The notes: generated from the letters alone by a model not told the origin. A stretch of DNA of 64,000 nucleotides from Rubrivivax sp. (GCA_027487905.1 JAIYCR010000098.1:1-64000), one strand, 5' to 3'. Positions 11,458 to 20,852 are shown, numbered from the stretch's first letter. Translations and numbers: made by a program.

Positions 11458-13639
11458 CCGGCGGCGTGCCCAGCGGGGCGGGCCGCGTGGGGGCGGCGGC
11501 GTCCAGGTCGGTGGTGCTCGTGTCGGAGAACAGCGAGTTGCGAAACGGCAGGGCCCGCGGGCCCACGTCGTCCATCGCCCACAGTGCCAGCGCCTTGGCC
11601 GACATGGGGCGTGCGAAGAGGTAGCCCTGCAGCTGGTCGCAGCCGAGCGAGCGCAGGATGCGCTGCTGGCCCTCGGTTTCCACCCCCTCGGCCACCACCT
11701 TCAGGCCCAGCGCCTGGGCCAGCTTGACCACCGCATCGACGATGGCTCGGGCGTCGCCGCTGGTTTCCAGGTCGGCCACGAAGCTCTGGTCGATCTTCAG
11801 CTCCTCCGCGGGCAGCTGGCGCAGGTAGGCCAGGCTCGAGTAGCCGGTGCCGAAATCGTCGATGGAGATGTGAACGCCCAGCGCCTCCAGCCGCGCGAAG
11901 AGGGCCTTGGTGCTGCCGGTGTCGTCCATCGCCGCCGATTCGGTGATCTCGCAGGTCAGCAGCCGCGGATTGACCCGGTGCCGGCGCAGCGCCTCCGCGA
12001 TGCGATCGACGATGTCCTCCTGGCGCATCTGCTGCACCGACAGGTTGATGGCCACCCGCATGCGCAGGCCCTGGTCGCGCCAGGCGCGCGCCTGGCGGCA
12101 GGCCTCGTCGATGACCCAGTTGCCCAGCATGCCGATGAGCCCGAAGCGCTCGGCCACCGGAATGAACACGCCCGGCGACACCACCCCCCGCAGCGGGTGG
12201 CGCCAGCGCATCAGGGCCTCCGCGCCGGTGATCTCGCCGGTGGGCGCGTTCACCTTGGGCTGGTAGAAGAGCTCGAGCTCGCCCTGCTCGATGGCGCGCC
12301 GCAGGTCGCGCACCATGTCCACCTGATCGCGGGGAGGAGCCACCATGTGGGGCTCGAAGACGCAGTGGGTGGCCCCGCCGCTGCGCTTGGCCGCCGCGGT
12401 GGCGCGCTCGGCGCGGGCGATCAGCACCGATTCGGCGCCGTGGTCGGGGAACAGCGCCACCCCGACCGAGCAGGACAGCGAGAACTCCCGCCCCTGCACG
12501 ACCACCGGCTGCTGCATCCGTTCGACCAGCCGCGCGGCGCGCTCGATCACCGCCAGGCTGCCGCTGGGCTGGGGCACCAGCAGCACGAACTTGTCGCCGT
12601 TCAGGCGGCCCACCGCATCGTCCGGCGCGGCCAGCGCGGCCAGCCGCTCGGAGAAGGCGCGCAGCAAGGCGTCGCCCACCGCATGGCCGAGCGCCTCGTT
12701 GACCGGACGGAAGCCGTCCACGTCCACCATCAGCACCCCCAGGCCCTGGTGGCTGGCCTCGGCGCGGGCGGCCATCGAGTGCAGCCGGGCCTCGAGTGCC
12801 TCGCGGTTGAGCAGGGTGGTCAGCGGGTCGCGGGTGGAGGCCAGGGCCAGGTCGGACTCGGCAGCCTTCAGGATGCGCCGGATGCGCTGGTCGATGCCCG
12901 CGCCGGCCATCAGTGCGAAGAAGAGCGCCGGCACGCCGACGACCGACAGCAGCCACAGGGACTCGCCGGCCACCGTGCCGGCCGCGGCATCGGCGCTGCG
13001 CAGCAGCTGACCCGCCCGCTCCAGGCTGCCCGTGCCCAGGCGGGAGCCGGAGAAGGCCGCACACCACACAGCACCGAACGAGCCCGCCAGGCTTGCGGCG
13101 ATGCCGAAGAGGGCCCGGCGCCCTGCCCGTTGACGGGCACCGATCAGCGCCAGGCGGCTGCTTAAGGCAACGGCCAGCAGTGCACCGGCCACGCCGATGG
13201 TCCATTCCCGCGCGGCGGGCATGGCGGTGGAAGGCAGCGCCGCGCCGAGCAGCCCGAGCACGGGCACGAGACCCACGCCGGCAAGCAGCGCCAGCGCCGC
13301 CAGCAGCGCGGCCCGCCGGTGCGAGCCCGAACGTGCGGCCAGCTCGCACACCACCAGGCTGATCGCGGTGGCCACCACCCACGCCCAGCCCTGGGCCGCC
13401 AGCGACCAGCGCGCCACCTCCAGCCCTGGCAGCGCGGGCAGCACCACCGCTTGCACGCTCCACAGCGTGCTGCCCAGCGCCAGGCCGGCGAACACCCGCC
13501 AGCGCGCGGCCATTTCCCGCTGTGCCCGCAGGGCCTGCATCAGCAGCGCCATGCAGGCGTAAAGCCCGAATGCACCCAGGGCGACCGCCGTCAGCGCGGG
13601 GGCGGTCTGCAGTGGGGGCAGGGGCAACCAGGGGGACAT
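11414..13639 (-). CDS. Membrane GGDEF-EAL protein with degenerate GGDEF
   Basis: About 741 aa from the ATG at 13639. Residues 1-250 hold seven or eight hydrophobic segments forming a membrane sensor. A GGDEF-like domain follows, but its signature near residue 345 reads L-N-G-D-K-F, so the Gly and Glu needed for cyclase activity are changed. The EAL domain (from about 470) is intact: E-A-L-M-R-W, C-E-I-T-E-S, D-D-F-G-T-G-Y-S-S, L-K-I-D, V-V-A-E-G-V-E-T and Q-G-Y-L-F-A-R-P. I therefore expect a cyclic-di-GMP phosphodiesterase, possibly regulated by GTP binding to the GGDEF part. The 3' end overlaps the convergent rhodanese gene. Confidence 0.9.
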   Translation of the reverse strand: MSPWLPLPPLQTAPALTAVALGAFGLYACMALLMQALRAQREMAARWRVFAGLALGSTLWSVQAVVLPALPGLEVARWSLAAQGWAWVVATAISLVVCELAARSGSHRRAALLAALALLAGVGLVPVLGLLGAALPSTAMPAAREWTIGVAGALLAVALSSRLALIGARQRAGRRALFGIAASLAGSFGAVWCAAFSGSRLGTGSLERAGQLLRSADAAAGTVAGESLWLLSVVGVPALFFALMAGAGIDQRIRRILKAAESDLALASTRDPLTTLLNREALEARLHSMAARAEASHQGLGVLMVDVDGFRPVNEALGHAVGDALLRAFSERLAALAAPDDAVGRLNGDKFVLLVPQPSGSLAVIERAARLVERMQQPVVVQGREFSLSCSVGVALFPDHGAESVLIARAERATAAAKRSGGATHCVFEPHMVAPPRDQVDMVRDLRRAIEQGELELFYQPKVNAPTGEITGAEALMRWRHPLRGVVSPGVFIPVAERFGLIGMLGNWVIDEACRQARAWRDQGLRMRVAINLSVQQMRQEDIVDRIAEALRRHRVNPRLLTCEITESAAMDDTGSTKALFARLEALGVHISIDDFGTGYSSLAYLRQLPAEELKIDQSFVADLETSGDARAIVDAVVKLAQALGLKVVAEGVETEGQQRILRSLGCDQLQGYLFARPMSAKALALWAMDDVGPRALPFRNSLFSDTSTTDLDAAAPTRPAPLGTPPATAAPRAGDRSASR

Positions 13640-13806
13640 GGGCAAGCGCAGGGGCGGCGGCGGGGCGGCGAGGACGGCGTGTGGGCGCGGGCGGAGTGTT
13701 CGGATGCCGAGGAAGCCGGATGGCGCCGCGCGGGGCCGATGTCCGGGGGATATCGGTGCGGCCCGACCGGCCTTGAGCCGCAGGGCAGCGACAAGCCGGC
13801 CGCCGT

Positions 13807-16227
13807 CTAGCTTGGCACGCTGCGCGCGAGGAAGCCCACGCCGCGCCGCAGGCGAACCTCGGGTTTCACCCGATGCTCGGCTTCGAGCTGCGACAGGAAC
13901 TCATCGGGCTCGAAGGCTTCGCCGAGCACGTCCACCTGCCGCCGCACCGCAGCGAAATCGCCCGGCGTCAGCTGCTCGAGCGGGCGCAGCCGCTCGGCCT
14001 GCTCGGGCGTGAGCGCGGCGGCATCGCCGCCGAGCGCCTCGACCACGAACATGCGCTCGCGCTGGGAGGCGGTGAGGGGCCGGAAGCGGATCTTGAAGGT
14101 GAAGCGGCGCAGGGCCGCCTCGTCCAGATCGTCGAAGAGGTTGGTGGTGCAGATGAAGATGCCGGCGAAACGCTCCATGCCCTGCAGCATCTCGTTGGTC
14201 TCGCTGACCTCGTAGTGGCGCTCGGCCCGCTGCCGGCTGCGCAGGTAGCTGTCGGCTTCGTCGAGCAGCAGCACCGCCCCCTCGGCGGCCGCATCGGCAA
14301 ACATCCGGGCCATGTTCTGTTCGGTCTCGCCGACGAACTTGCTCATCAGGTCGCTCGCCTGCCGCACCATCAGGGGCCGCCCCAGCTGCTCGGCGATGTG
14401 CTCGGCCAGGGCCGTCTTGCCGGTGCCGGGGGCGCCGTGGAAACACAGCGTGCCCCACGACCTTCGGCGCAGCGCCTCCACGATGCGCGGCACCTCGAAG
14501 CGCGATTCGGTGTTCAGCAAGGACAGGTCGTACCGCGTGACCACCCGCCGCGCGCCGCGCACCGCGGCATCCGCCTGGCCGAGCGCCCGGTCGGCATGGG
14601 CGATCTGGCGCTCGATCAGCAGGTCAAGGCTCAGCGGGTGGGCCGCTTCGCCGGTCGCGCCGGTCGCGCCGGTCGGGCCGGTCGACGCGGAATCGGCCTG
14701 CACGGCGCCGGCGGGCCGTGGCTGCGAGGCCAGCCGGGCGAATTTCACCGCCGTGCGGATCTGCGCGGGTGTCAGGCCCCGACGCTCGGCCAGGCGCGCG
14801 GCGAAGTCCGCCGGCAAGTCGAGCCCCGCGAGCGCGCGGCGCACCAGCTCCTCGCGCGCCCCCGGCGGCGGGCTCTTGAGTTCCAGGTGGTACTGGAAGC
14901 GGCGCCGGAAGGCAGGGTCGATCTGCTCGATGCGGTTGGTCACCCAGATCACCGGCACCGGGTTGGTCTCCAGGATCTGGTTCACCCAGGCCTTGCCGCT
15001 CACGCTGCCGCTGGGCGAGCCGTCGCCGGTTTCCAGCCGGGCCATCAGCTGGGCGGCTTCGGTGGAGATGGGCGGAAACACGTCTTCGACCTCGTCAAAG
15101 AGCAGCGCCACCTGCTCGCTGCCCTTGAGGAAGACCTGGCTGATCTGCAGCGACCGGTAGCGGTCGCGCCCGGACAGGCTGTTGCCGTCGCGGTCGGCGT
15201 ATTCGACCTCGTAGAGCTGCACGCCCGCGGCCTGCGCCACCACCTTGGCCAGCTCGGTCTTGCCCGTGCCCGGCGGCCCGTAGAGCAGCACGTTCACGCC
15301 CGGCTCGCGGCGGGCCACCGCCTGGCTGAGCAGCGAACCCAGCACCGCCACCTCGTCGCTGACGAAGGCGAAATCGGACGGGCCGAGCTCGCTGCGCACG
15401 ACCGGGCGGGTGAACACGGCCATCAGTTCGCCCGGCCCGTCATAACGGCGCATCAGCACCGGCGGCAGCTGTTCGCTGACCTTCATCAGGTCGGCCAGGT
15501 CGGTGATGTTGTGCTCGGAGATCAGGTTCTCCACCATGCCGATGCGCTCCAGGCGCGAGCCGGCCCGCAGCGCGTCGGCCACGTCGGTCTCGCTGACGCC
15601 GGCCACCTCGGCGATGGCGGCGAAGGCCTCCTGGGCGTTGGACACCTTGAACTCCACCAGCAGCCCGCGCAGGTCGCGCTGGTAGCGCGCGAGCGTGCCG
15701 TACAGCAGCAGCGCCCGCTCGGCCGGGTTGAGCTGCAGCAGCCCGGCCAGCGCGTCGATGTTCTTCTGCACGAGCGTGGACTCGCGGCGCAGGCTGCGGC
15801 CGAGCCAGTCGGCGGTGCTCACCAGCACCTGCAGCAAGTCCTTGGGCGCGTCCTTGATGTACTCGTCGATGTAGAAGAAGAGCGTGCCTTCCTCGTAGGG
15901 CCCGTGCCAGGCGCCGTGGCGGGCCATGAAGGCCGCGTCGGTGAGCGCCTCGTGGCCTGTCCAGTGCTCGTTGCCGCGGCAGCGCTGGGCGAGAAAGCCG
16001 CGCAGCCGGCCGAGCACCGCAGTGGGCCACACCAGGTGGCGACCGGTCAGCGTCAGCAGGTTGTTCCAGTCGCGCCGCAGGTTGAAGCGCCCGGCATGCC
16101 GGGTGGTCAGCGTGAGCACGAAGTGGGTGCACATGCGGTCGAGCACCGGCGCCTGCTCGAGCCCGGGCGACAGCATCAGCCGGGCGTCGGCGGCCAGGGT
16201 GCGGGCATCGGCGGGCTTGCGAGGCAT
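13807..16227 (-). CDS. Tandem AAA+ ATPase
   Basis: An 806-residue protein with two AAA+ modules. The N-terminal 300 residues are a distinct helical region of unknown function. Module 1 has Walker A GPPGTGKT near residue 317 and Walker B LLFDEVED; module 2 has Walker A GAPGTGKT near 598, Walker B LLLDEADS and a following E-T-N-E sensor region. Both retain an arginine-finger-like R-R-F/R-R-R-F motif. The modules are joined by a low-complexity linker of T-G-P-T-G-A-T-G-A-T-G. The start at 16227 has GAGAGGAAA upstream. It is likely a cytoplasmic unfoldase or remodelling ATPase. It resembles tandem-AAA proteins such as Cdc48 only in layout, and I cannot name its substrate. Confidence 0.85.
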   Translation of the reverse strand: MPRKPADARTLAADARLMLSPGLEQAPVLDRMCTHFVLTLTTRHAGRFNLRRDWNNLLTLTGRHLVWPTAVLGRLRGFLAQRCRGNEHWTGHEALTDAAFMARHGAWHGPYEEGTLFFYIDEYIKDAPKDLLQVLVSTADWLGRSLRRESTLVQKNIDALAGLLQLNPAERALLLYGTLARYQRDLRGLLVEFKVSNAQEAFAAIAEVAGVSETDVADALRAGSRLERIGMVENLISEHNITDLADLMKVSEQLPPVLMRRYDGPGELMAVFTRPVVRSELGPSDFAFVSDEVAVLGSLLSQAVARREPGVNVLLYGPPGTGKTELAKVVAQAAGVQLYEVEYADRDGNSLSGRDRYRSLQISQVFLKGSEQVALLFDEVEDVFPPISTEAAQLMARLETGDGSPSGSVSGKAWVNQILETNPVPVIWVTNRIEQIDPAFRRRFQYHLELKSPPPGAREELVRRALAGLDLPADFAARLAERRGLTPAQIRTAVKFARLASQPRPAGAVQADSASTGPTGATGATGEAAHPLSLDLLIERQIAHADRALGQADAAVRGARRVVTRYDLSLLNTESRFEVPRIVEALRRRSWGTLCFHGAPGTGKTALAEHIAEQLGRPLMVRQASDLMSKFVGETEQNMARMFADAAAEGAVLLLDEADSYLRSRQRAERHYEVSETNEMLQGMERFAGIFICTTNLFDDLDEAALRRFTFKIRFRPLTASQRERMFVVEALGGDAAALTPEQAERLRPLEQLTPGDFAAVRRQVDVLGEAFEPDEFLSQLEAEHRVKPEVRLRRGVGFLARSVPS

Positions 16228-16319
16228 GCGGCGTTTCCTCTCCCGGCGGCGCCGGGCGGGTGATCTTGTCGCAGCCGCCCGCCAGCGGCAAGCCGGCAAG
16301 GCCCGGGGTCAGTCCCAGG

Positions 16320-16598
16320 TCAGTGCAGCACCAGGGGCTGGTGCATCCAGTCGCTGAAGCCGGAGAGGAATTCGTCGATGGACTCGGTCGTGGGCCCGGC
16401 CTCGACCAGCGCATCGACCTGCTCGCGGAACTGGCGTGCCAGCGCGCCGTCCAGGTAGATCTCCTTGCGCGAGCGCTTGTCTACGATCTCGTAGCCACCC
16501 CGCGGGGAGGCCGGCGCCCCGTCGTGCGCCCGGGGGGGAACGCTGTCGAGTTCGAACTGCATCACGGCGAACTGGTCGGAGTTGTAGAGAAGCTGCAT
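16320..16598 (-). CDS. DUF3567 family protein
   Basis: A 92-residue protein of the betaproteobacterial DUF3567 family. It shows the family pattern of an M-x-L-L-Y-N-S start, a central G-G-Y-E-I-V-D-K with a following R-K-E-I-Y-L-D-G, F-R-E-x-V, and the Q-P-L-V-L-H terminus. Function is unknown; the family is small, cytoplasmic and widely conserved. It lies 92 bp upstream of the tandem AAA+ gene on the same strand, so the two may be expressed together. The ribosome site is weak (only AGG directly before the ATG). Confidence 0.85.
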   Translation of the reverse strand: MQLLYNSDQFAVMQFELDSVPPRAHDGAPASPRGGYEIVDKRSRKEIYLDGALARQFREQVDALVEAGPTTESIDEFLSGFSDWMHQPLVLH

Positions 16599-16662
16599 CC
16601 TGCGCGTGGCGCCCGTGAGGGGCGACCTCCATGCACAGCACATGCGGCTGGCACGGGGTGAA

Positions 16663-17487
16663 TCAAGGGCCTGCGCGCAGCCGCAGCTCGAGCGAGTCGC
16701 CGTCGCCGGGCGAGGCGAGCACGGCGCGGATCGGCAGGTGATCGCGGCGCGGGTCGAGCCAGACGTCCACCCGGGTGTCGTTGGCGTCCTGCGGTTCACG
16801 CACCAGGTGCACCCCCGCGGCGGCGGCGTCGCGGCCGCGCCCGCTCGTCTGCGGCGACGCGAGCGCGGGCTCGGTGCAGCGCAGGCTCCAGGTCTGGGCA
16901 TGGCCGCGCGCGCCGGTCACCCACAGGCTGAAGGTGTCGCCGGCCACGAGCGGCCGGCCGGTGGCGTTGGCGCGGGCCGCCAGCTGGATCATCCAGCTCA
17001 GCCGGTCCTGGGCGTCCGGCGGGAAGGCCGTGACGGTGGCGGATGACGAGTAGCGCACCACGCCTTCGGGTCGCAGGAACCGGGCGCTGTGCTCCCGTCC
17101 GGCGGTGCGCCGCTCGACGAAGCGCTCCGGCGCCAGCCCCAGTGGCGAGATCGCCCCTTCGCTGACCCACTGCAGCAGCAGCCAGCCCGCCAGGCGGCCC
17201 TCCAGGCGGGCGCGGTAGCGGCCTTCATCGTGCGACCAGCTCAGAAGGCCACTGCCGCCGAAGCGGCCCAGGCGCAGTTCGTAGTCCAGCTCGCGGGGCG
17301 CAGGCAGCGCCATCACGGGCGCCGCGCGGGCCGTGCCCGGCGTGATCCAGGCGCCCGCCAGGGGTGCCGCGCCGCCCAGCGCGAGCAGCTGGCGCCGCGT
17401 GAGGCCGGTATTGGCCTGGCCGTCGGGCCCCCTGGCCGCGGTCGCAGAATCGGGCGCTGGGCTCAAAGCCGGAACTCCTTCGAACAT
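16663..17487 (-). CDS. DUF3108-like exported protein
   Basis: An exported protein of about 274 residues (ATG at 17487; a GTG at 17499 is also possible). A Tat-type signal T-R-R-Q-L-L-A-L-G-G precedes a hydrophobic run and an A-R-A-A cleavage site. The mature part is beta-rich with the DUF3108 features: a L-D-Y-E-L-R-L-G start, an E-G-x-I-S-P-L-G-L-A-P-E-R-F segment and the end V-D-V-W-L-D-P-R-R-D-H-L-P-I-R-A-V-L. DUF3108 proteins are periplasmic with unknown role. Its start overlaps the start of the divergent FAH-like gene (ATG at 17486), so the two promoters must lie within each other's coding sequence. Confidence 0.75.
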   Translation of the reverse strand: MFEGVPALSPAPDSATAARGPDGQANTGLTRRQLLALGGAAPLAGAWITPGTARAAPVMALPAPRELDYELRLGRFGGSGLLSWSHDEGRYRARLEGRLAGWLLLQWVSEGAISPLGLAPERFVERRTAGREHSARFLRPEGVVRYSSSATVTAFPPDAQDRLSWMIQLAARANATGRPLVAGDTFSLWVTGARGHAQTWSLRCTEPALASPQTSGRGRDAAAAGVHLVREPQDANDTRVDVWLDPRRDHLPIRAVLASPGDGDSLELRLRAGP

Positions 17488-18418
17488 GAAACTCGCCACC
17501 CTAGCCGACGGCTCGCGCGATGGCCACCTCGTGGTGGTCGCCGACGACCTCGATCAGGCCCACTATGCCTGCGCCGGCGCCTCCCGGCTGCAGGCGCTGC
17601 TGGATGACTGGAACTTCCTGTCGCCTCAACTCGAGGACATCAGCGCGACCCTGGCCGGCGGCAAGGCGCGCCATGCGATGCCCTTCGACCCGACGCTCGT
17701 GCGGGCGCCGCTGCCGCGTCCGCCGCGCTGCGTTCGCCTGGTCCTGCACCGCGAGGGCGACCAGGCGCTCGCCGGCACGCCGTGCGCGGTGGTCGAGGAG
17801 CCGGCCTGGTTCGGCGGCCCGCGCTGGCCGGGCGAGCCCGCGGCGACGGCCCAGTGGCATTGGCAGCCGCACCTGGCGTTGGTGACCGCCGACCTGCCCT
17901 GGGGCGCCGACCCTGCGCGTGCGGCCGAGGCGGTGCGGCTGATGGGTTGGGCGGTGCGCCCCCTGCTGGCAGGCATCGTCACCGGCCTGGGGGCGGGCGA
18001 GGCGTCCTTGCAGGATCGCGCCGGTGTGGCGTCGGCATCGGCATCGGCCTGGCGGTTCGCGCCGCTGCTGGCCACGCCCTCCACCTTGCCGGCCTCGGCG
18101 GAGGGCTGGAACTGGCGACGCCTGCCGGTTGGCGCGGACGGACCGATCCGGCTGCCGCGGGGCAGCTCCAGCCTGGCGGGGGCCGCCGGCTGGCCAGCGG
18201 CCAACGCGCTGGGGCCGGCGCTGGCGGCCGTCGCGCAGCGCGCACCCTTGCCGGCCGGCACCGTCGTGCTGCTGCCCCTGGCCGAGCCCGAAGCCCACCC
18301 GACGCTGCCGGCGGGTGCAATCGGCTGGAGCCTGGCCCTGGTGGACGCGACGGGCGCGGCGCCGCTGGGCGAGGTGGTGTTCACCGAACGCCAGACGCGC
18401 GCGGCCGGCGCGGTCTGA
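17486..18418 (+). CDS. Fumarylacetoacetate-hydrolase-like protein lacking catalytic residues
   Basis: This 310-residue protein starts exactly like the FAH-family proteins of Burkholderiales (M-K-L-A-T-L-x-D-G-S-R-D-G ... L-D-D-W-N-F-L-S-P-Q-L, G-K-A-R-H-A-x-P-F-D-P). The catalytic half is strongly changed. The usual E-A-E metal-ligand strand before V-V-T-G-D-V appears here as Q-P-H in W-Q-P-H-L-A-L-V-T-A-D-L, the following N-D is gone, and the G-S-G-T-V block near the C-terminus is replaced by L-L-P-L-A-E. I infer a non-catalytic paralogue. The reading frame is intact and shows normal codon use for the region, so it is not a simple pseudogene. Confidence 0.7.
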   Translation: MKLATLADGSRDGHLVVVADDLDQAHYACAGASRLQALLDDWNFLSPQLEDISATLAGGKARHAMPFDPTLVRAPLPRPPRCVRLVLHREGDQALAGTPCAVVEEPAWFGGPRWPGEPAATAQWHWQPHLALVTADLPWGADPARAAEAVRLMGWAVRPLLAGIVTGLGAGEASLQDRAGVASASASAWRFAPLLATPSTLPASAEGWNWRRLPVGADGPIRLPRGSSSLAGAAGWPAANALGPALAAVAQRAPLPAGTVVLLPLAEPEAHPTLPAGAIGWSLALVDATGAAPLGEVVFTERQTRAAGAV

Positions 18419-18611
18419 GCGCCGCCCTCTTCACGTTTACACGTCAGCCCAGCGCGGGCTGCGGTGGCCACAATCGGGGGGGTCGGGGTGGACCCAGGGC
18501 AGGCGGTATCCGGCCCAGCGCAGGCTGCCGGCCCTCCACGCGCCTGCGCCGCCCGCCTTCGCCTTCGTTCCCGCCCTCGCCCTAGCCCTCGCCACCAGCA
18601 GGAGTCTTCAG

Positions 18612-19352
18612 ATGGCCACCGACGCTTCCAGCTTCAGCTCCTTCGTTCCGGGTTTCGAGTTCCTGCAGGGACTGGTGAAGAACGCCGGAGCCGCGTTGCC
18701 GGGCATCGGCCAGTGGGTCGCGCCGACCCTGGACCCGGCCGAACTGGACAAGCGCATCGAAGAGCTGCGCACCGTGCAGTTCTGGCTCGAGCAGAACGCC
18801 CGCATGCTGGGCGCCACCATCCAGGCGCTGGAGGTGCAGCGCATGACGCTGTCCACGCTGCAGACGATGAATGTGCAGATGGGCGACCTGCGCGAGTCGC
18901 TGCGGGTGAAGGTGCCCGAGCGCGCCGCGCCCGAACCGGTGGCAGCCCCCGCGCCGGCTTCGGCCTTCGCCAAGGCGGGCGGCAAGGCCGCGGCCGAGCC
19001 GGCCGCCACCGGCTCCGATGCGGGCCCCGATTCAGGCACCAAGCCGGCGGCCGCAGCCGGCGCGGTCGACCCGATGCAGTGGTGGGGCGCGCTGACGCGC
19101 CAGTTCACCGAGCTGGCCTCGCAGGCCATCCAGGACGGGGCGGGCGGTGCGGCCCGCAAGGCGGCCGACACGCTGGTGCAGCAGTCCATCGACGCCACCG
19201 GCGAGGCCTTCCGCGCTGCGGCGGCCATGCCCGCGGCCACGGTGAAGCAGGCGTCCGCCGCGATGCGCAAGGCGGTGAGCGCCGCGCCGGCGGCGCCGGC
19301 ATCATCGGCACCGGCGCGCAAGCGCCCGGTGGCCCGCAAGCGCTCCCCCTGA
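18612..19352 (+). CDS. phaM: PhaM-type polyhydroxybutyrate granule protein
   Basis: A 246-residue protein matching PhaM-type proteins, which bind PHB granules, activate PHB synthase and attach granules to the nucleoid. The N-terminal part has F-V-P-G-F-E-F-L-Q-G-L and the conserved coiled segment L-D-K-R-I-E-E-L-R-T-V-Q-F-W-L-E-Q-N. A long Ala/Pro/Lys-rich linker follows. The C-terminus is a short Lys/Arg/Pro/Ala tail (R-K-R-P-V-A-R-K-R) like the DNA-binding tail of PhaM and histone H1. GGAG precedes the ATG by seven bases. A FIST gene follows 10 bp downstream, suggesting a two-gene operon. Confidence 0.88.
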   Translation: MATDASSFSSFVPGFEFLQGLVKNAGAALPGIGQWVAPTLDPAELDKRIEELRTVQFWLEQNARMLGATIQALEVQRMTLSTLQTMNVQMGDLRESLRVKVPERAAPEPVAAPAPASAFAKAGGKAAAEPAATGSDAGPDSGTKPAAAAGAVDPMQWWGALTRQFTELASQAIQDGAGGAARKAADTLVQQSIDATGEAFRAAAAMPAATVKQASAAMRKAVSAAPAAPASSAPARKRPVARKRSP

Positions 19353-19362
19353 ACCACTGCCG

Positions 19363-20622
19363 ATGAAGCGATTCCTCCACGCCCATGCCACCCATCCCCA
19401 ATGGCGGATGGCCCTCGGCCTGGTGGCCGCGCAGATCGAGGCGCAGCGCGGCAGCGGAGGCCGCGTGGACGTGCCCACGCTGGGCTGGGCCTACATCACC
19501 GACCACCTCGCGCCGCAGGCTCCCGCCCTGCTGGACGGTCTTCGCGAGCGCTGGCCCGGGGTGCACTGGGTCGGCTCGGTGGGCGTGGGCATCGCCGCCA
19601 GCGGCGTCGAATACATCGACGAGCCAGCGCTGGCGGTGATGCTGTCGGACATTCCGGTGACCGATTTCCGGGTGTTCTCCGGCGCCCAGCCGCTGGTGCA
19701 GGGCGGCCAGCGCCACCTGGCCTTCGAGGCCGCGACCGCGCTCGTCCACGCCGATCCGGCCACGCCGGATCTGGCCGACCTCATCGCCGAGATGAGCGAC
19801 CGCACCACCACCGGCTACCTGTTCGGTGGCCTGGCCGCTTCGCGCGGGCCGGCCTGGCACCTGGCCGATGGCGCGTTCCAGGGCGGGCTGTCGGGCGTGG
19901 CTTTCGGGCGCGACGTGGCCTTGCTGTCGCGGGTCACGCAGGGCTGCCAGCCGGTGGGCCCCACGCGGCGCATCACCCGCTGCGAGCGCAACGTCGTCTA
20001 CGAGCTCGACGGCGCGCCGGCGCTGGACTGCCTGGTGCAGGACGTCGATGCCACGGATGCCGATCCGCGCGCGGCCTTCGCACGCCTGCAGCGGGTGCTC
20101 ATCGGCCTGGCCGCCGCCGACGAAGACCTGGTTTCGCGCCCCGGACAGTTCGGCTCGGACACGGTGGTGCGCCACATCGTCGGCTTCGATCCCCAGCAGC
20201 GCGGCATCGCCGTGGCCGATGCGGTCGAGCCGGGTCTGCGCGTGGCCTTCTGCACCCGGGACACCGACGCCGCGCGGCGCGACCTGATCCGCATCTGCGC
20301 GGAGATCCGCGAGGAACTCGAGCCGGAGGCCTGGCCGCGCGAGGCGGCCGCTGTCACCACGCCGGGCTCCGGCGGCGAGGCCGGTGCCGCCCCCCAGGCA
20401 GCCGGCATCCTGGGCGCGGTCTACGTCAGCTGCTCGGGGCGCGGCGGCCCGCACTTCGGCGGGCCCAGCGCTGAGATGAAGATCGTCCAGCATGCGCTGG
20501 GCGACGTGCCCCTGGTGGGCTTCTTCGCCGCCGGCGAAATCGCCCGGCACCACCTGTTCGGCTACACCGGCGTGCTCACGGTCTTCACCGACCGCGCGAC
20601 CGACCGCGCGACCGGCCGCTGA
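19363..20622 (+). CDS. FIST signal-sensing protein
   Basis: A 419-residue protein with FIST N (residues about 30-230) and FIST C (about 240-405) domains, an intracellular sensor thought to bind small ligands such as amino acids. Recognisable blocks are G-W-A-Y-I-T-D, W-V-G-S-V-G-V-G-I, T-T-T-G-Y-L-F-G-G-L, G-L-S-G-V-A-F, T-Q-G-C-Q-P-V-G-P, and at the end S-C-S-G-R-G ... G-F-F-A-A-G-E-I. No output domain is attached and no TM segment is seen, so it probably signals through a partner not encoded beside it. The C-terminus ends in a 12-bp tandem duplication (D-R-A-T-D-R-A-T). Confidence 0.85.
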   Translation: MKRFLHAHATHPQWRMALGLVAAQIEAQRGSGGRVDVPTLGWAYITDHLAPQAPALLDGLRERWPGVHWVGSVGVGIAASGVEYIDEPALAVMLSDIPVTDFRVFSGAQPLVQGGQRHLAFEAATALVHADPATPDLADLIAEMSDRTTTGYLFGGLAASRGPAWHLADGAFQGGLSGVAFGRDVALLSRVTQGCQPVGPTRRITRCERNVVYELDGAPALDCLVQDVDATDADPRAAFARLQRVLIGLAAADEDLVSRPGQFGSDTVVRHIVGFDPQQRGIAVADAVEPGLRVAFCTRDTDAARRDLIRICAEIREELEPEAWPREAAAVTTPGSGGEAGAAPQAAGILGAVYVSCSGRGGPHFGGPSAEMKIVQHALGDVPLVGFFAAGEIARHHLFGYTGVLTVFTDRATDRATGR

Positions 20623-20852
20623 GCTGCGCGGGCCGCTCAGGTCCCGTGCCGGGCGCCGGCCAGGGGTCGTGACGGCATCGCCGGGGGTCAAAGCCCTGTC
20701 CGCCTTTTCGCGGGCCGGCCCTGCGCGGCCAGGGGCATCGCCAGACGCTACATTGGTCGACCCGGTTCTCCCGCTGTCGCGCCGCCCGCGCGCCCGGCGT
20801 CCACCCGCGGAAGCTTTCGCATCCCTGCACCGGAGCCCATCCGTCCAGCCCC

